From positions 248,001 through 312,000 of the forward strand of contig NZ_CP076458.1 of the NCBI RefSeq assembly GCF_018866245.1: a stretch of 64,000 nucleotides of DNA. Reading direction: 5' to 3'. The notes under the pieces were generated by a model. That model ran no database searches and had not been told where the DNA came from. It was given only the letters and a program-made list of their open reading frames with translations. This document shows positions 43,547 to 51,933 of this stretch, piece by piece (positions within the stretch are counted from its first letter, which is position 1; every line of letters starts with the position of its first letter). A program made the translations under genes and the position numbers. The stretch is from Novisyntrophococcus fermenticellae. Lineage in GTDB: Bacteria > Bacillota > Clostridia > Lachnospirales > Lachnospiraceae.

Positions 43547-43737
43547 TTTCAATCCCCACCTCTCTTTGTAACATTAAAATTTTATTTGTATGTTTATAGT
43601 TTACAAAAATAGAACTGTTATAAATAGCTTTTGACATGTTACATAAAAACACAAAGTTACATTTCTCTTTTTCTGTAATAAATATTTTTAGAGTGAGAGG
43701 TTCTGGTGTGTTCACCATGAACCGCACCTGGGTTCAG

Positions 43738-43782
43738 CGAAAAGACGGAGTATCCCCTTGGCGGGAAATCCGTCTTTTCGCT
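43738..43782. terminator. Hairpin between XRE remnant and winged-helix gene
   Basis: GCGAAAAGACGGA and TCCGTCTTTTCGC form a perfect 13-bp stem with a 19-base loop, just downstream of the winged-helix gene on the minus strand. T-tracts are weak on both strands. Confidence 0.6.
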
Positions 43783-43797
43783 TTGCCGCAAGTCCGG

Positions 43798-44064
43798 CTA
43801 TTTTTTTAAAATCAGCCTGTTGCTGGTATTGCTGCCGTTCTCTCGGTAGCGAGACTCTTTTTCAATCAGCCCCGCTTTCACCAAATCATGCAGAGCGCGC
43901 TTGACAGTGCTTCGGGAAAGCTGCAAGTCGGCAGCAATGGTCTTGACCGCAGGCCAGCAGTCTGCGCCCTTTCCCGCGCGGTCACGGAGGTAAATATAAA
44001 CCGCCCTTGCCCGATGGGGGAGCTCATCGGGCGGGGCAGAATAAATGTGGTTAAAGTAGCTCAT
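43798..44064 (-). CDS. Winged-helix DNA-binding protein
   Basis: An 88-residue winged-helix protein: ELPHRARAVYIYLRDRAGKG, DCWPAVKTIAADLQLSRSTV and KRALHDLVKAGLIEKE. This resembles the DnaD/RepA-like wHTH proteins beside VirD4 in Tn1549-type ICEs. It is the last gene of the transfer operon and may regulate it. The start follows GGAG. Confidence 0.8.
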   Translation of the reverse strand: MSYFNHIYSAPPDELPHRARAVYIYLRDRAGKGADCWPAVKTIAADLQLSRSTVKRALHDLVKAGLIEKESRYRENGSNTSNRLILKK

Positions 44065-44079
44065 GGTTCATCGGCTCCT

Positions 44080-45903
44080 TTACGTTCTGAGGTGGCTGCG
44101 CCGCTTCTGCGGCTCTGCGGGCGGTTCCGCCACGGGTGTATGGAGCGCTCCGGTGCCGGTGGGCGGTTCAAGGAGCTCCCCGGTTTCCTCACCCACCATC
44201 AGGCAGGCCGTGTGCTTGCGGACGATGTTTTCCTCCAGCGTCTGCTTATCGGCATAGATCACTTTCCGGTGCGCCTTTTCCGCCACGGTATAGGGCTTTC
44301 CGAAACGGATGCCCCAATCCAGAAACAGCCGCAGTCTTGTCCGCATGGGATGGGTGCCGGTTTTCATGACGACAAAGCTGCCCTTGGGAATGGATTTCAG
44401 CTCATCCGGCGTCATGAGAGGGCGCTCCATCATCTGCAGGGATTGGCTGGGATCATTTTTACCCCGGCTTATACTGCCGCTCATCACGGTGCGGCTGCCC
44501 AATGCCTTACTCAGCACTTCGGCAGTCTGGCTGTTGGGAGCGAAGCCGCCGAAGATGGTATCCTGGCAGTTGTCCACGATGATTTCCGAACCCTCCTTGC
44601 CATAATTTTTTTCAAGCTGGCCGAAGGACTGGATAATGGGTACCATGGAAAGGCGGCGGGAACGGCTGGCTGAAAAAATCAGCTCCAGCGATTCGATGGC
44701 GGGCAGTGTACCCAGCTCATCACAGTAAAACATGACCCGGTTTTTCAGCTTGCCGCCGTTCTCGTCCGCCACCGCAAGGATTTCCCGGTAGAGCTGCTGG
44801 ATCATCAAGCTGACCATGAAATATTTTGTCAGATCTTCTTCAGGAAGTACAATAAACAGTGCGGATTTTTCATTGCAGAATTTCTCCGCGTCAATGGCTG
44901 TATCAAAACACAGAATCTGCTCCATTTCCGAATCAAGAAAGGCATTCAGGCGGGATAGTACGGTGGACAGCACCGATGCCATGGCCTGCTCCGCGGAGTT
45001 GAGGGCAGCTCCCGCAAACCAGCGGGCCTTATGATCGGGCGGCAGCTTTTCCATGAGAAGCTGAAACTGGCTTTTTCCCTTTACCTTGCTGGGTGCCAGC
45101 AAATCCTGCACCAGCTTGAACACGCTGATGATATGGCGGCAGTCCACCTTTTTTCCATCCACTTTGGTGGGCGGCAGATATTCCGCAATCAGCAGAATGA
45201 TGGAGGACAGAAGCCCCTCGGCGGCATCATAGAAAAACTGATTCTGTCCGTAGTTCTCGCCGCTAGCGTTTATGATGGTTTTGGAGATGATTTTGGCGTA
45301 TTTCTCCGCCTTAGCCTTTGCCACAAGGTTGTTTTCGTCGGCAAGATACGCATCCATGTAGGTGTTAACCAGCTGGAGCATATTGTTGCCGTCCGAGCGG
45401 GTAGGATTTCGAAGGTCGATAACCGCCACATGGTAGCCATAATAGTCACGGGCAATGGCGCCGTAGTTGCGGTACAGGTCCCCCTTGGTATCGGTAGTCA
45501 GAAAGCTCATTCCCGAAGCGCAGGCATATTCCAGATTCGGATACAGGAAGAATGCCGTCTTGCCCACGCCGGATGCGCCGATCATAAGGCAGTGGACGTC
45601 GTCGGTATCCACCAGCGCCGTGACCTTGTTTTTAGATCCCGTGCTGCCGAGGATGATTCCCTGCTCCGAAACAGCTGGGAGGTTTTCTCCCTTCCGCCAC
45701 AGCTCCGGCTGAAAGGGAATGTGCTTGTAGATGCTTTTGATTTCCTTTTTGGTAGAAAAGCGCGCGGTACCATGTTGGCCGTCACCCACTGTGCGGGACT
45801 TGATTCCGTTGAGGGTGTAATAATGGGCTAAAAGAGAAAGGCCGCCGATGACGAGAAACATCACGGCGGCCGCTGCGAATAAGATGTAGACTTGGGATTG
45901 CAT
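44080..45903 (-). CDS. virD4: VirD4/TraG-family coupling ATPase
   Basis: A 607-residue type IV coupling protein. Two N-terminal transmembrane segments are followed by Walker A IGASGVGKTAFFLYPN (about residues 108-123), FLTTDTKGDLYRNYG, and Walker B VMFYCDELGTLPAIESL. The NCQDTIFGGFAPNSQTAE segment is typical of TraG/VirD4. It brings the relaxase-DNA complex to the secretion channel. The proline-rich C-terminus may contact partners. Confidence 0.93.
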   Translation of the reverse strand: MQSQVYILFAAAAVMFLVIGGLSLLAHYYTLNGIKSRTVGDGQHGTARFSTKKEIKSIYKHIPFQPELWRKGENLPAVSEQGIILGSTGSKNKVTALVDTDDVHCLMIGASGVGKTAFFLYPNLEYACASGMSFLTTDTKGDLYRNYGAIARDYYGYHVAVIDLRNPTRSDGNNMLQLVNTYMDAYLADENNLVAKAKAEKYAKIISKTIINASGENYGQNQFFYDAAEGLLSSIILLIAEYLPPTKVDGKKVDCRHIISVFKLVQDLLAPSKVKGKSQFQLLMEKLPPDHKARWFAGAALNSAEQAMASVLSTVLSRLNAFLDSEMEQILCFDTAIDAEKFCNEKSALFIVLPEEDLTKYFMVSLMIQQLYREILAVADENGGKLKNRVMFYCDELGTLPAIESLELIFSASRSRRLSMVPIIQSFGQLEKNYGKEGSEIIVDNCQDTIFGGFAPNSQTAEVLSKALGSRTVMSGSISRGKNDPSQSLQMMERPLMTPDELKSIPKGSFVVMKTGTHPMRTRLRLFLDWGIRFGKPYTVAEKAHRKVIYADKQTLEENIVRKHTACLMVGEETGELLEPPTGTGALHTPVAEPPAEPQKRRSHLRT

Positions 45904-45978
45904 CGGGCGCTCCTTTCAGTTTAGAGGATTTTATAGTAGGATAATCTTATATAATGAAAAATAAGAGAGGTGCTATGA

Positions 45979-46419
45979 ATGCCTGATTATGAAAAGCCAA
46001 ACATGATACTGCCGGTGAGTTTGCATGATGCCAGGCTTAATCACATCGAAATAGCAGACGATACCATCTGTTTTGTAATAGAGGACGGAATTCGCACGAT
46101 TCAGGATGATCAAGTGGAACAAACCGGGAAAACTCAAATCTTTTTTCCAAAAGTAGATTTTGATTTTTGCCGGGTATATTGCACTGGGAAAGACAAATTT
46201 CGAAAACAATGGGATATCCGAGACTTTGCCAAACAGATGCGGAACAATCAAATGATGATTGACATCATTGACGAAACCTATGGTTACAACCAAGCCAAAT
46301 TCGGCTGCAATATGACGATGGGCAGAAATTGGTTTGACTGCGAAATTGAAATCTATCATTTCGGACTCGTGAAATATTTGTGGGAAGAACAGCGCGGAGA
46401 AACGGAGCGGCTACCTTAA
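45979..46419 (+). CDS. Isolated plus-strand protein, immunity-like, unknown function
   Basis: A 146-residue soluble, acidic protein on the strand opposite to all neighbouring transfer genes. It starts after GAGAGGTG: MPDYEKPNMILPVSLHDARL. It is beta-rich in its first half, with a conserved-looking FGCNMTMGRNWFDCEIEIYH. The base composition is more AT-rich than the flanking module. No family was recognised. Orientation, size and composition resemble stand-alone immunity or cargo genes. Confidence 0.6.
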   Translation: MPDYEKPNMILPVSLHDARLNHIEIADDTICFVIEDGIRTIQDDQVEQTGKTQIFFPKVDFDFCRVYCTGKDKFRKQWDIRDFAKQMRNNQMMIDIIDETYGYNQAKFGCNMTMGRNWFDCEIEIYHFGLVKYLWEEQRGETERLP

Positions 46420-46435
46420 GTGCCGCTCCATTTTT

Positions 46436-47380
46436 CTATGACATCCTCATTTCAAAGCTACCCGGCTTTTGCTGTGCGGCTTCCGTTAAATCGTCATTCC
46501 AATCCTTCCCTTGAGACATGAGCCGCTCCGATTCATAGCCCTGTTCCGCAAGCTGCTGTTTCAGCCGTTCGCTGGCCTTGTGCCCGGCTTCATCGTTATC
46601 CAAACAGAGAGACACCTGCCGGAGCTGCGGATACTGCTCCAGCATCCACAGCATTGCCTGGCCTCCAACGCCGCAGAGGGATACATAGCTGTGCCGCTGC
46701 CACTCCTGCGGGTTCAGCGTGATGAACGACAGCATATCCACCGGCGCTTCAAAAACATACAGATGCCCGCTTTCGCCGAGCCAGTGAAAGCTGTGGCGGG
46801 GATTGCAGCCATCCACATTTCCTTTGAATGCCTGCCCCAAGGTGTAAATTCCACGTTTATGGGCATGGCGGGCAACTCCGTTTTCATCCAAGCCCACGAA
46901 TACCGCGTTGTGATATTCCTTCGTACCGTCCTGAGATTTTTCACAGCTTTCATAGAGGAGCTTCTGCTTTGCAAAGAAGCTGACCACCTCTCGGCCGATA
47001 TGCCGGGTTTTTACCAGATACGCATAAACACGGCGCATATCCGTATGGGTCGGTGGGAGCGCAAAGGGCTTTTTCGGTTCCTGTTTCTTTTGCGAGGCGG
47101 GCCGATAGATCTCGCCCTGCTCACCTCCCAGCAGCAGGGTCACGGCTTCGGGATACGAGCATCCATAAAACTTCCGCACGAAATCAATGGCATACCCGCC
47201 GCTCTCCGCGGAGTGATCATACCATTCGTTTCCCCGGACGGTGATGCTGTGGTCGGAGGCCAGCCGCTTATCCCGTCCGCTGGGCAGGAGCTTTTCGCCG
47301 CGCCGCTGGAGAAAGTCCGCCAGATCCACATTGTTGGCACGGTATTTCTGTTCATCCGTAAAATGCACATAGGCACCCAT
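46436..47380 (-). CDS. DUF3991/TOPRIM primase-like protein
   Basis: A 314-residue protein. The N-terminal part has zinc-finger-like primase features (NVDLADFLQRRGEKLLPSG, WYDHSAESGGYAIDFV), and the C-terminal TOPRIM domain shows YVFEAPVDMLSF and VSLCLDNDEAGHKASERL, then GKDWNDDL. It matches DUF3991-Toprim proteins of conjugative elements, thought to aid priming or replication of transferred DNA. ATG 47380 lies 7 bases after GGAGG. Confidence 0.87.
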   Translation of the reverse strand: MGAYVHFTDEQKYRANNVDLADFLQRRGEKLLPSGRDKRLASDHSITVRGNEWYDHSAESGGYAIDFVRKFYGCSYPEAVTLLLGGEQGEIYRPASQKKQEPKKPFALPPTHTDMRRVYAYLVKTRHIGREVVSFFAKQKLLYESCEKSQDGTKEYHNAVFVGLDENGVARHAHKRGIYTLGQAFKGNVDGCNPRHSFHWLGESGHLYVFEAPVDMLSFITLNPQEWQRHSYVSLCGVGGQAMLWMLEQYPQLRQVSLCLDNDEAGHKASERLKQQLAEQGYESERLMSQGKDWNDDLTEAAQQKPGSFEMRMS

Positions 47381-47530
47381 GGACATACCTCCTATCTGTG
47401 GCGATTGCCGATTCGATGAAAAAATGCCGCCCTTTTTGCAGGACGGCATAACTTTGGGTACCGGTTTTTCTGGATGGGTATCCGCCCTGTTTTCTTTTTC
47501 TGCTTTTTCATGGTGTTCCTCCCATCGTTT

Positions 47531-50458
47531 TTAGAGTGACATGGTCTGTTCGTGATCGTTCCGTGCATGACCCTGCGCCTGCTTCTTCTCCCGGAGCCTG
47601 CGCAGGAGCTTGCGGTCGGTGCGCTGTCCGGGCGGTTTCAAGGGCGGAGCGTTGTCCGTAAACACCCGGCTCATGTGATGCAGGAGTCGGGTGCCCGCCA
47701 GCAGGACAGAGGGGTCTTTGAACTCGTCTATATGGTCAAGGAAAAACTGCGCATAAATGTTGCCCTGCGCCGCTGACAGGGTAAACCACTGAGCGGCGGC
47801 TTCCTTATCTTTTGGTACGTCTTTTCCCATCAGGTACAGCTTGCCGAGGGTGTACTGCGCATATTGGTTGCCCTGTTCTACGGCATCCGTCAGAAATTGC
47901 AGGGCAGCTGGAATGTCCTTTTGCACATCTTCTCCTATGAGGTAAACCTTGCCCAACCGGTATTGTGCGAACTGATTTCCCTGTGCGGCGGAGCGTTTCA
48001 GGTATTCCAATGCCTCGGGCACATCCTTCGGAACATCTTCCCCCTTGAGGTAGAGAACGCCAAGGGCATATTCGGCAAATGGATTCTTCCGGTCGGAGGC
48101 AAAGGTCAGCCAGCGGATAGCGGCTTCCACATCCTTGAGGACGCCCTCGCCGCCAAGGTACAGCTTGCCGAGCCGGTATGCAGCAAAGTCGTTGTCCTGC
48201 TCTGCCGAAAGGGTATAGAGCCGTACTGCCTCGGCCGTGTTCTGCGGGACGTGCTGCCCCTTTTCATAGAGCTTGCCGAGAAAATATGCGGCGTAGGGAT
48301 TTTCAGCCTCCACCGCCTGCCGGAGATAACCGAGAGCCTTTTCCACCTCCTGTAGCGGCGCTGCTTCATCTGCAAGAATGAGCTTGGCGAGCTGGTAGCA
48401 GGCAAAGGGATTTCCTACCGTCGCCGCCTTTTCAAAGTATTCCTTGGCTCCGGCCTCATCCTTTTCTGTGCCGACGCCATTCAGAAGCATCCAGCCCAGC
48501 CGGTACTGGAGCTTATCGTCGTGCCCTTTTTCCTCCAGAGAAACAAAGCCGTGGAAGGCCTCTCTGAAACGACGGTCAGCGTCCGGCTGGTTTTTCACAC
48601 AGCCGATGCCGTCCCGCAGCATTTTACCAAGCTCGAAGCTGGCATAGGGAAAGCTCTGGTCTGCCGAACGGGTGTAGAGGTCAAAGGCGGTTTCATGATC
48701 TTGGCCCAGGCCACCTTCTCTTGCCCCTTCGGGGCAATTCACCTTGTGCTCCACGCCCTTACCGTGATAATACAGACCGCCGAGGGAATACTGTGCATAT
48801 TTGTAATTCTCGTTTGCGGACAGGGTGAGCCAGTCCGCCGCCTGCAGATAATCCTGCTCTGTTCCAAGCCCAGCGGCAACCATTTTGCCGATGCGGTACT
48901 CGGTGTATTTCCAAGGCTTTTCTTCCTCGGCAGCATGGAACACCGCAAGTGCCTTTTCGTACCAGCGATATGCTTCAGCCGTATCCGCTTCGCACCCAAG
49001 CCCGTCGGCGGTCATACGACCAAGGTCATAGAGCGCCAGGGGATTATCTTTATCCGCTTCCGTGAGGAAGAGTTCACGGGCTGTGTGAAAATCCTGCGGG
49101 ATTCCGGCGTCCTCATCGCCGTGCAGATGTTGCTTTGCCAGCTTGTATTCTTCCGTCCACCATGAGCCGGAGGATTTCTCTCCATCGGAGGAAGACATTC
49201 GGGGCAGCGGTTCGGACGCATCCTCCGGTTCGGCTGATGCATTCTCCGGTGGAGCCTCCACGGCGGATGTATCGTCATCCGGGGCGGCATCCGGCAGAGC
49301 GGTTTCCACAGAGGCCGGTTCCTCAAAGGTCATGACACCGCTGCCAAGGTTCATGGCTTCCTGAATGACCCTATTGCGGATGGACTTAAAATCCTCGCAG
49401 CGGGAAAGGGGCGGCGGATCGGATGGTGTTTCAGTGTAGATGGATTCGATCCTGCCCCTCACCTCCCACCACAGGCGGTAGGCTTCGGCAATGCGGCTGT
49501 CCTTTCCAAGCTCATCCACAATTTCATCCACGAGATTTTTCAGGTCAGCTTTTAGATAGCCGTACTGTTTTTTGCCGCTGACCGTTTGCAGACGTTCGGC
49601 AAGGTGCGTGAGGAGCTGCTCCATTCGCTCGCTGACCAAAACGCCGCCCTTCATCTGCCAGATCATTTCCCGCAGGGACTCGGCCGCCTGTTCCTTCAGC
49701 TCGTCCCGACGCTGAGTCTTTTCACCGTACAGCGGAATCAGCTCCTGACGGAAAATCTCATTTGCCAGAGAGGACTTCATTTTGCGGATGCCCTGTTTCG
49801 TGAGGTAGCCCTCTTTTGGATCGGTGCTGTAGCAAATCATGTGAATATGCGGATGGTGCGATTCATTGTGAAATGCCGCGTACCATTTCAGATGGTCGGG
49901 ATGGATTTTCAGGTTCTCCGCCAGCTCCATCGCTTTGGAGGAAAGCAGGGCTTTCCATACACGGGCGCTATCATAGCCCAGCCGCGTGGCGTCCTCCCGG
50001 CGCAGAGAAATAATCGGCGTCCACACATTGCCAGTGTGGGCGGCCACTTCCTCCGCCACCTGTGACAAGACCAGCGGCGCATCCCCGGCTGTAAACAAAC
50101 CGTGGGTATCAAACTTTTCTACGCGGGGACGGTTTGCAATGTAGTCCAGATATTTTTCCCGACCGCTGATTTGATCAAGATTCTGTTCCAGCGCAATGGA
50201 AATAAACTCCGAGGCGTTTCCCCGGTTGGGGGTATCACAGTAATCCTCGTATTCAAATAAATCCTTGGTATCCGGAAACTCCCGGAGTATCTGCGCGATC
50301 AGCTCCTTTTGCTTTTTGGTGGAGTGCCAGAGTCGGTGGGCGCTCTCCATTTTTTCCACGCCGTCACGGGTGGCAATGTATTTGACCAGGTTACTTAAGT
50401 GGGCGGCGTTTTTTTCATTGCCCTTGAGGTAGGGGCACTTGAGAATAATCCGCGCCAT
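47531..50458 (-). CDS. MobP-type relaxase fused to a Sel1-repeat array
   Basis: A 975-residue protein. The first ~330 residues form a relaxase: YIATRDG near the N-terminus and the metal-binding three-His motif in AAFHNESHHPHIHMICYS (about residues 196-213). A charged linker (~380-460) leads to about eleven Sel1-like repeats (patterns such as AQYRLGKVYLIGEDVQKD and YAAYFLGKLYEKGQHVPQN) up to residue ~920. It nicks oriT and pilots the strand; the Sel1 array is likely a protein-interaction scaffold. One repeat holds an unusual ~15-residue insertion encoded by a palindrome near 48,730. Its ATG overlaps the RHH gene stop. Confidence 0.88.
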   Translation of the reverse strand: MARIILKCPYLKGNEKNAAHLSNLVKYIATRDGVEKMESAHRLWHSTKKQKELIAQILREFPDTKDLFEYEDYCDTPNRGNASEFISIALEQNLDQISGREKYLDYIANRPRVEKFDTHGLFTAGDAPLVLSQVAEEVAAHTGNVWTPIISLRREDATRLGYDSARVWKALLSSKAMELAENLKIHPDHLKWYAAFHNESHHPHIHMICYSTDPKEGYLTKQGIRKMKSSLANEIFRQELIPLYGEKTQRRDELKEQAAESLREMIWQMKGGVLVSERMEQLLTHLAERLQTVSGKKQYGYLKADLKNLVDEIVDELGKDSRIAEAYRLWWEVRGRIESIYTETPSDPPPLSRCEDFKSIRNRVIQEAMNLGSGVMTFEEPASVETALPDAAPDDDTSAVEAPPENASAEPEDASEPLPRMSSSDGEKSSGSWWTEEYKLAKQHLHGDEDAGIPQDFHTARELFLTEADKDNPLALYDLGRMTADGLGCEADTAEAYRWYEKALAVFHAAEEEKPWKYTEYRIGKMVAAGLGTEQDYLQAADWLTLSANENYKYAQYSLGGLYYHGKGVEHKVNCPEGAREGGLGQDHETAFDLYTRSADQSFPYASFELGKMLRDGIGCVKNQPDADRRFREAFHGFVSLEEKGHDDKLQYRLGWMLLNGVGTEKDEAGAKEYFEKAATVGNPFACYQLAKLILADEAAPLQEVEKALGYLRQAVEAENPYAAYFLGKLYEKGQHVPQNTAEAVRLYTLSAEQDNDFAAYRLGKLYLGGEGVLKDVEAAIRWLTFASDRKNPFAEYALGVLYLKGEDVPKDVPEALEYLKRSAAQGNQFAQYRLGKVYLIGEDVQKDIPAALQFLTDAVEQGNQYAQYTLGKLYLMGKDVPKDKEAAAQWFTLSAAQGNIYAQFFLDHIDEFKDPSVLLAGTRLLHHMSRVFTDNAPPLKPPGQRTDRKLLRRLREKKQAQGHARNDHEQTMSL

Positions 50459-50874
50459 TATTCAGACCCTTCGGCGCTGTTTTGGAACTCCACCGCATCG
50501 TCTAGACGGATTTTCCCTTTGGTGCGTTTGACCTCGGAAACACATCGTCCACGGAGTCGGAGCAGTTCCTCATCGGTAACCTCCAGCGTGGCTGCTAAGA
50601 GATGCATCATCATGCTGATTTCCACCGAAAGGCGAAACAGATTACTTGCCACCCGGTTTTCGGTTTTCTGCAGCGTTCCCTCCATGCAGGAAAGCAGGGC
50701 CTTGGAAAGATAGGAGGAGGTGTCCTCCGTTCCAAGGTAGCCCATGTAAAAGCAGAGCGCCTTTTCAATAAACTCGCTGCGGCTTTTGCAGTTGTCCTGA
50801 TTCAGCCAGCCGTCCAGCCGTTCCATGGTTTCGGGATACAGCCAGACTGCCGTTCGTTCTTTGTTGTTTTTCAT
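50458..50874 (-). CDS. Ribbon-helix-helix relaxosome accessory protein
   Basis: A 138-residue protein. The N-terminus is a CopG/RHH DNA-binding motif (TAVWLYPETMERLDGWL, SRSEFIEKALCFYMGYL), followed by a helical domain. Such proteins bind oriT and recruit the relaxase. ATG 50874 follows GGAGG. The stop overlaps the relaxase start (TAATG), indicating coupling, and the presumed oriT lies directly upstream. Confidence 0.82.
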   Translation of the reverse strand: MKNNKERTAVWLYPETMERLDGWLNQDNCKSRSEFIEKALCFYMGYLGTEDTSSYLSKALLSCMEGTLQKTENRVASNLFRLSVEISMMMHLLAATLEVTDEELLRLRGRCVSEVKRTKGKIRLDDAVEFQNSAEGSE

Positions 50875-50929
50875 GGTAAAACCTCCATTTTTGTGGGTGT
50901 TCACCTGTGAGGTGACCGTATAAAATCCT

Positions 50930-51255
50930 TTGTGTCCCTGCGTTTTCGCAGATTCCGACCACCCTGACCGTGCCAAAGTCCCAATCCGACCACCTCATGG
51001 GAAGGTGCGAAAAACGCCCAGCACTGCTGGGCGAAGTGGTTGGCGGGAGGACGCTTGCGACCACCCGCCTTTATCCTGCTCTTTTTTCGACCGTGGGAAG
51101 CTGCCGGATTTGGGAGCCGGCGCGCTTTTCCAAACGCCCCGCACACAGCCTTTACGTTGCCGTTTAGGGCGGGATGGGTGCATGGATGCCACCCCGCCTG
51201 TCAAAGCGGCACACAGGGGCGAACGGGGGGCAACGCGGGGGGACGGGTGTGTGCC
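50930..51255. other. Candidate origin of transfer (oriT) region
   Basis: About 325 GC-rich, non-coding bases upstream of the RHH and relaxase genes, with nested palindromes. CGCCCAGCA-C-TGCTGGGCG is near 51,015-51,033. GGCGGG...CCCGCC brackets 51,043-51,068. CTGCG-TTTT-CGCAG is near 50,940-50,950. Repeats of GACCACC/GGTGGTC recur. This is the place and style expected for an oriT; the nic site was not identified. Confidence 0.5.
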
Positions 51256-51522
51256 TTAATGTGCCGACCCGTTCTGTGTTCCGTCGGCGGCAGCAGCGGC
51301 CTTCTCTTTTTCCTTCTGCTTTTTGAACGAAGCGGCGGCGGGAGCATCTTCGCAGCCCTCGTCAATATATTCCCGGACGGAAGATGGAACGTATTTTTCA
51401 TAGAGCTTTTGCAGAGAATCGCAAAGTTCCTGTTCCAAGTCCGCGTCCTTTTTCTCCATGTAGCGTTTGACGGCACGGAGCTTTTCGCCGTCCATTTGTA
51501 TGGTGATGCTTTCTTTTTTCAT
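51256..51522 (-). CDS. Small conserved ICE protein (DUF6103-like)
   Basis: An 88-residue protein: KKESITIQMDGEKLRAVKRY and MEKKDADLEQELCDSLQKLY, then an alanine/lysine-rich tail. The N-terminus resembles DUF6103 proteins (recall). ATG 51522 lies 8 bases after GGAGG; the longer overlapping frame is discarded because it overlaps DUF3846. Probably an accessory transfer protein. Confidence 0.7.
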   Translation of the reverse strand: MKKESITIQMDGEKLRAVKRYMEKKDADLEQELCDSLQKLYEKYVPSSVREYIDEGCEDAPAAASFKKQKEKEKAAAAADGTQNGSAH

Positions 51523-51535
51523 CTGAGTGCCCTCC

Positions 51536-51910
51536 TTAATACTCAAATCCAATAAAGGTAATGCCGGGTTCCAGCTCCGGCTCCTGCCCGGTGAATTCGG
51601 GAATGTCAGCAAAAATCTGGCTGTATTCCGCGATTTTACTCTTGCCGAGCGAGGTGAAATTCCCATCACGGGTGGTGTCGCAGACAAAAAACGGGCCGCA
51701 GATAATGTCCGCGCCCAGCCTTCTGTTGGGCGGCATTCCGTTTAATTTACCTTCCTCATTGCAGACGGCAACACAGCCGTTTGGAAAGCGGATGCATTCA
51801 ATCAGGCCGCCCACCTCCGCCTGCAGGCTGGCAAGGTCGTTTTGGATTTCCTTGACTTGGGGTGCCTGCCCCGGCTCAATTTTGAGTACCGTGATCTTGT
51901 TTTCACTCAT
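51536..51910 (-). CDS. DUF3846 protein
   Basis: A 124-residue protein with the DUF3846 pattern: ITVLKIEPGQAPQVKEIQND, LQAEVGGLIECIRFP, VAVCNEEGKLNGMPPNRRLG and IICGPFFVCDTT. Common in Firmicutes mobile elements; biochemical role unknown. It lies between the small DUF6103-like gene and the wall hydrolase. Confidence 0.88.
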   Translation of the reverse strand: MSENKITVLKIEPGQAPQVKEIQNDLASLQAEVGGLIECIRFPNGCVAVCNEEGKLNGMPPNRRLGADIICGPFFVCDTTRDGNFTSLGKSKIAEYSQIFADIPEFTGQEPELEPGITFIGFEY

Positions 51911-51933
51911 AAAATCATCCCTTCTTTCTTTTT

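Noticed and set aside
46511..47419. A 302-residue plus-strand protein
   Set aside because: It is antisense to the TOPRIM protein, with no ribosome site or recognisable motif.
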